DNA from: Desulfobacteraceae bacterium
GTDB taxonomy: Bacteria; Desulfobacterota; Desulfobacteria; Desulfobacterales; Desulfosalsimonadaceae
DNA length: 5,085 nucleotides
Reading direction: 5' to 3'
Assembly: GCA_024636355.1 (NCBI GenBank)
Contig: JAGXHH010000250.1
Coordinates: forward strand, 1-5,085
Below, piece by piece: positions 4,033 to 5,085 of this stretch; the first letter of the stretch is position 1; each line of letters opens with the position of its first letter. A program made the translations under genes and the position numbers. The notes beneath the pieces are model-generated. The model saw only the letters and a program-made list of their open reading frames with translations. It searched no databases and was not told where the DNA came from.

Positions 4033-5085
4033 ATGCCAGTGATCAGTATCTTCAGCAGTATATTCTGTGAAAAAAAACCGGTTATCGATGCCCTTCTGGA
4101 AACAACCGGGTATCGCCGGGTGCTCGATGAAGAACTCATCGAGCGGGCCGCGGCGCTTTCCGGTATGGACAAAAAGAAAATCGCGTCGGCCATGGACGAT
4201 AAAACCTCCATATTCAATAAGTTCACCCATGAGAAGGAGCGGGCTACCGCCTGGCTTCGGCTGGCCACAGCGGAAATCATAGGGGAAGAGGCCTTGCTCA
4301 TCGAAGGCTTCTGCGGGCAGCTGATTCCGCAGTCCATTTCCCACGTCCTGCGGGTGTGCATCATCGCCGAGGTAAAGCATCGGATCGCTGTTGCCATGAA
4401 ACAGGGGTTGTCGGAAAAAGAAGCCGTCCACCGGATCCGCAAGGCGGATGAAGACCGAGCGGCCTGGGTCAATGCCCTTCACAAGATCCAGGACCCTTGG
4501 GAATACTCGCTTTATGATATCGTCGTGCCGACCGATAAAATGAGTCCGGAAGATAGCGTCGCCCAGATAATGGAAAACTTGAGAAATGAGGTGATCCAGC
4601 CGACAGACGCTTCCCGGCGGGCCGCCGCCGATTTCGTCCTTTCCGCCAAAATCAGCGTGGAGCTGGCCAGGCAGGGGCATAACGCCGATGTTAGCGCCCG
4701 GGACGGGGCGGTCACCATCACCATCAATCAGAATGTCCTGATGCTTGCCCGGCTCGAAGAAGAACTCAAATCGATCGCCGAAACGGTCGACGGGGTGAAA
4801 TCGGTGGATACACGGATCGGCAAAGGGTTTTATCGGGCCGACATCTACCGCAAGTACGATTTTGAAGTGCCGAAACTCCTGCTCGTCGATGATGAGCGCG
4901 AATTCGTCCACACCCTGTCCGAGAGGCTGCTCATGCGGGATATGAGCTCGGCGGTGGCCTATGACGGCGAATCGGCACTCGATATTATAAGCGAGGATGA
5001 GCCGGAAGTGATGCTTCTCGACCTGAAGATGCCGGGCATCGACGGCATTGAAGTGCTGCGCCAGGTCAAGCAGACCCGGCCCGAA
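4033..5085 (+). CDS. Cytidylate-kinase-like / BON-like / response-regulator receiver protein, 3'-truncated
   Basis: The frame is open for 351 codons from the ATG to the window end, with no stop. Residues 1 to about 183 resemble the cytidylate-kinase-like family (Cytidylate_kin2). GYRRVLDEELIERAA (26-40) corresponds to that family's LGY-x-x-x-DREL region, R-x-x-DEDRAAW to its lid arginines, and YDIVVPTDKMSPED to its C-terminal YDLVINTDKLS-like strand. However, the P-loop position (S8-V17, SSIFCEKKPV) lacks the glycines, so ATP binding is doubtful. Residues about 200-263 look BON-like (predicted helix, DGAVTITI strand, then VDGVKSVDTRIG). From 280 a receiver domain starts: LLLVDDE with D286/D287 as the acidic pair and D330 in LLDLKMPG as the phosphoacceptor. 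The receiver's Thr/Ser and Lys switch residues, and any output domain, lie beyond the window. The gene starts 11 bases after sulP. It probably links phosphorelay or nucleotide sensing to anion transport, which is an inference. Confidence 0.82.
   Translation, partial: MPVISIFSSIFCEKKPVIDALLETTGYRRVLDEELIERAAALSGMDKKKIASAMDDKTSIFNKFTHEKERATAWLRLATAEIIGEEALLIEGFCGQLIPQSISHVLRVCIIAEVKHRIAVAMKQGLSEKEAVHRIRKADEDRAAWVNALHKIQDPWEYSLYDIVVPTDKMSPEDSVAQIMENLRNEVIQPTDASRRAAADFVLSAKISVELARQGHNADVSARDGAVTITINQNVLMLARLEEELKSIAETVDGVKSVDTRIGKGFYRADIYRKYDFEVPKLLLVDDEREFVHTLSERLLMRDMSSAVAYDGESALDIISEDEPEVMLLDLKMPGIDGIEVLRQVKQTRPE

Noticed and set aside
4018..4911. 297-residue open frame on the - strand opposite the receiver gene
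   Set aside because: It is antisense to the kinase-like/BON/receiver frame, which has an RBS, recognisable motifs and operon spacing. The antisense peptide shows no recognisable family pattern.

Overview
The window looks like the left end of a contig from a Gram-negative, moderately GC-rich bacterium. The most likely source is a sulfate-reducer-type Desulfobacterota. I infer this from the SulP transporter, the cytidylate-kinase-like/receiver fusion and the style of dispersed palindromic repeats; no rRNA or marker gene proves it. All real genes read on the + strand. Bases 3-35 are an Illumina Nextera/Tn5 read-1 adapter left on the contig end, so genomic sequence starts at about base 36.

Layout. 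(1) 38-739: the 3' two thirds of a THUMP-type class I RNA methyltransferase gene (RlmL/YpsC family), with its 5' end cut off by the adapter junction. (2) 740-1205: a 466-base non-coding stretch. It holds a 211-bp MITE-like element (763-973) with 9-bp perfect terminal inverted repeats, exactly flanked by 12-bp direct repeats. Inside the element are two large inverted repeats. After it come two further stem-loops, a short palindrome and a tandem repeat. (3) 1206-1245: a consensus-like sigma70 promoter (TTGACA, 17 bp, TATAAA) overlapped by a 12+10+12 bp inverted repeat, a good candidate TetR operator. (4) 1280-5085: a tight three-gene operon of a TetR-family regulator, a 710-aa SulP-STAS anion transporter carrying an unusual hydrophilic insert of about 130 residues, and a multidomain protein cut by the window end. 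The last combines a cytidylate-kinase-like domain with a degraded P-loop, a BON-like domain and a response-regulator receiver.

Working model (inference): the TetR protein represses its own operon from the palindrome and is released by an unknown ligand. This co-induces an anion transporter (sulfate, bicarbonate or another anion) and a receiver-domain protein that may sense a nucleotide or regulate the transporter. The transporter's STAS domain, its coiled-coil insert and the pseudokinase/receiver protein are plausible interaction partners. The conserved-looking transporter plus pseudokinase-receiver pair is the most interesting part of the window.
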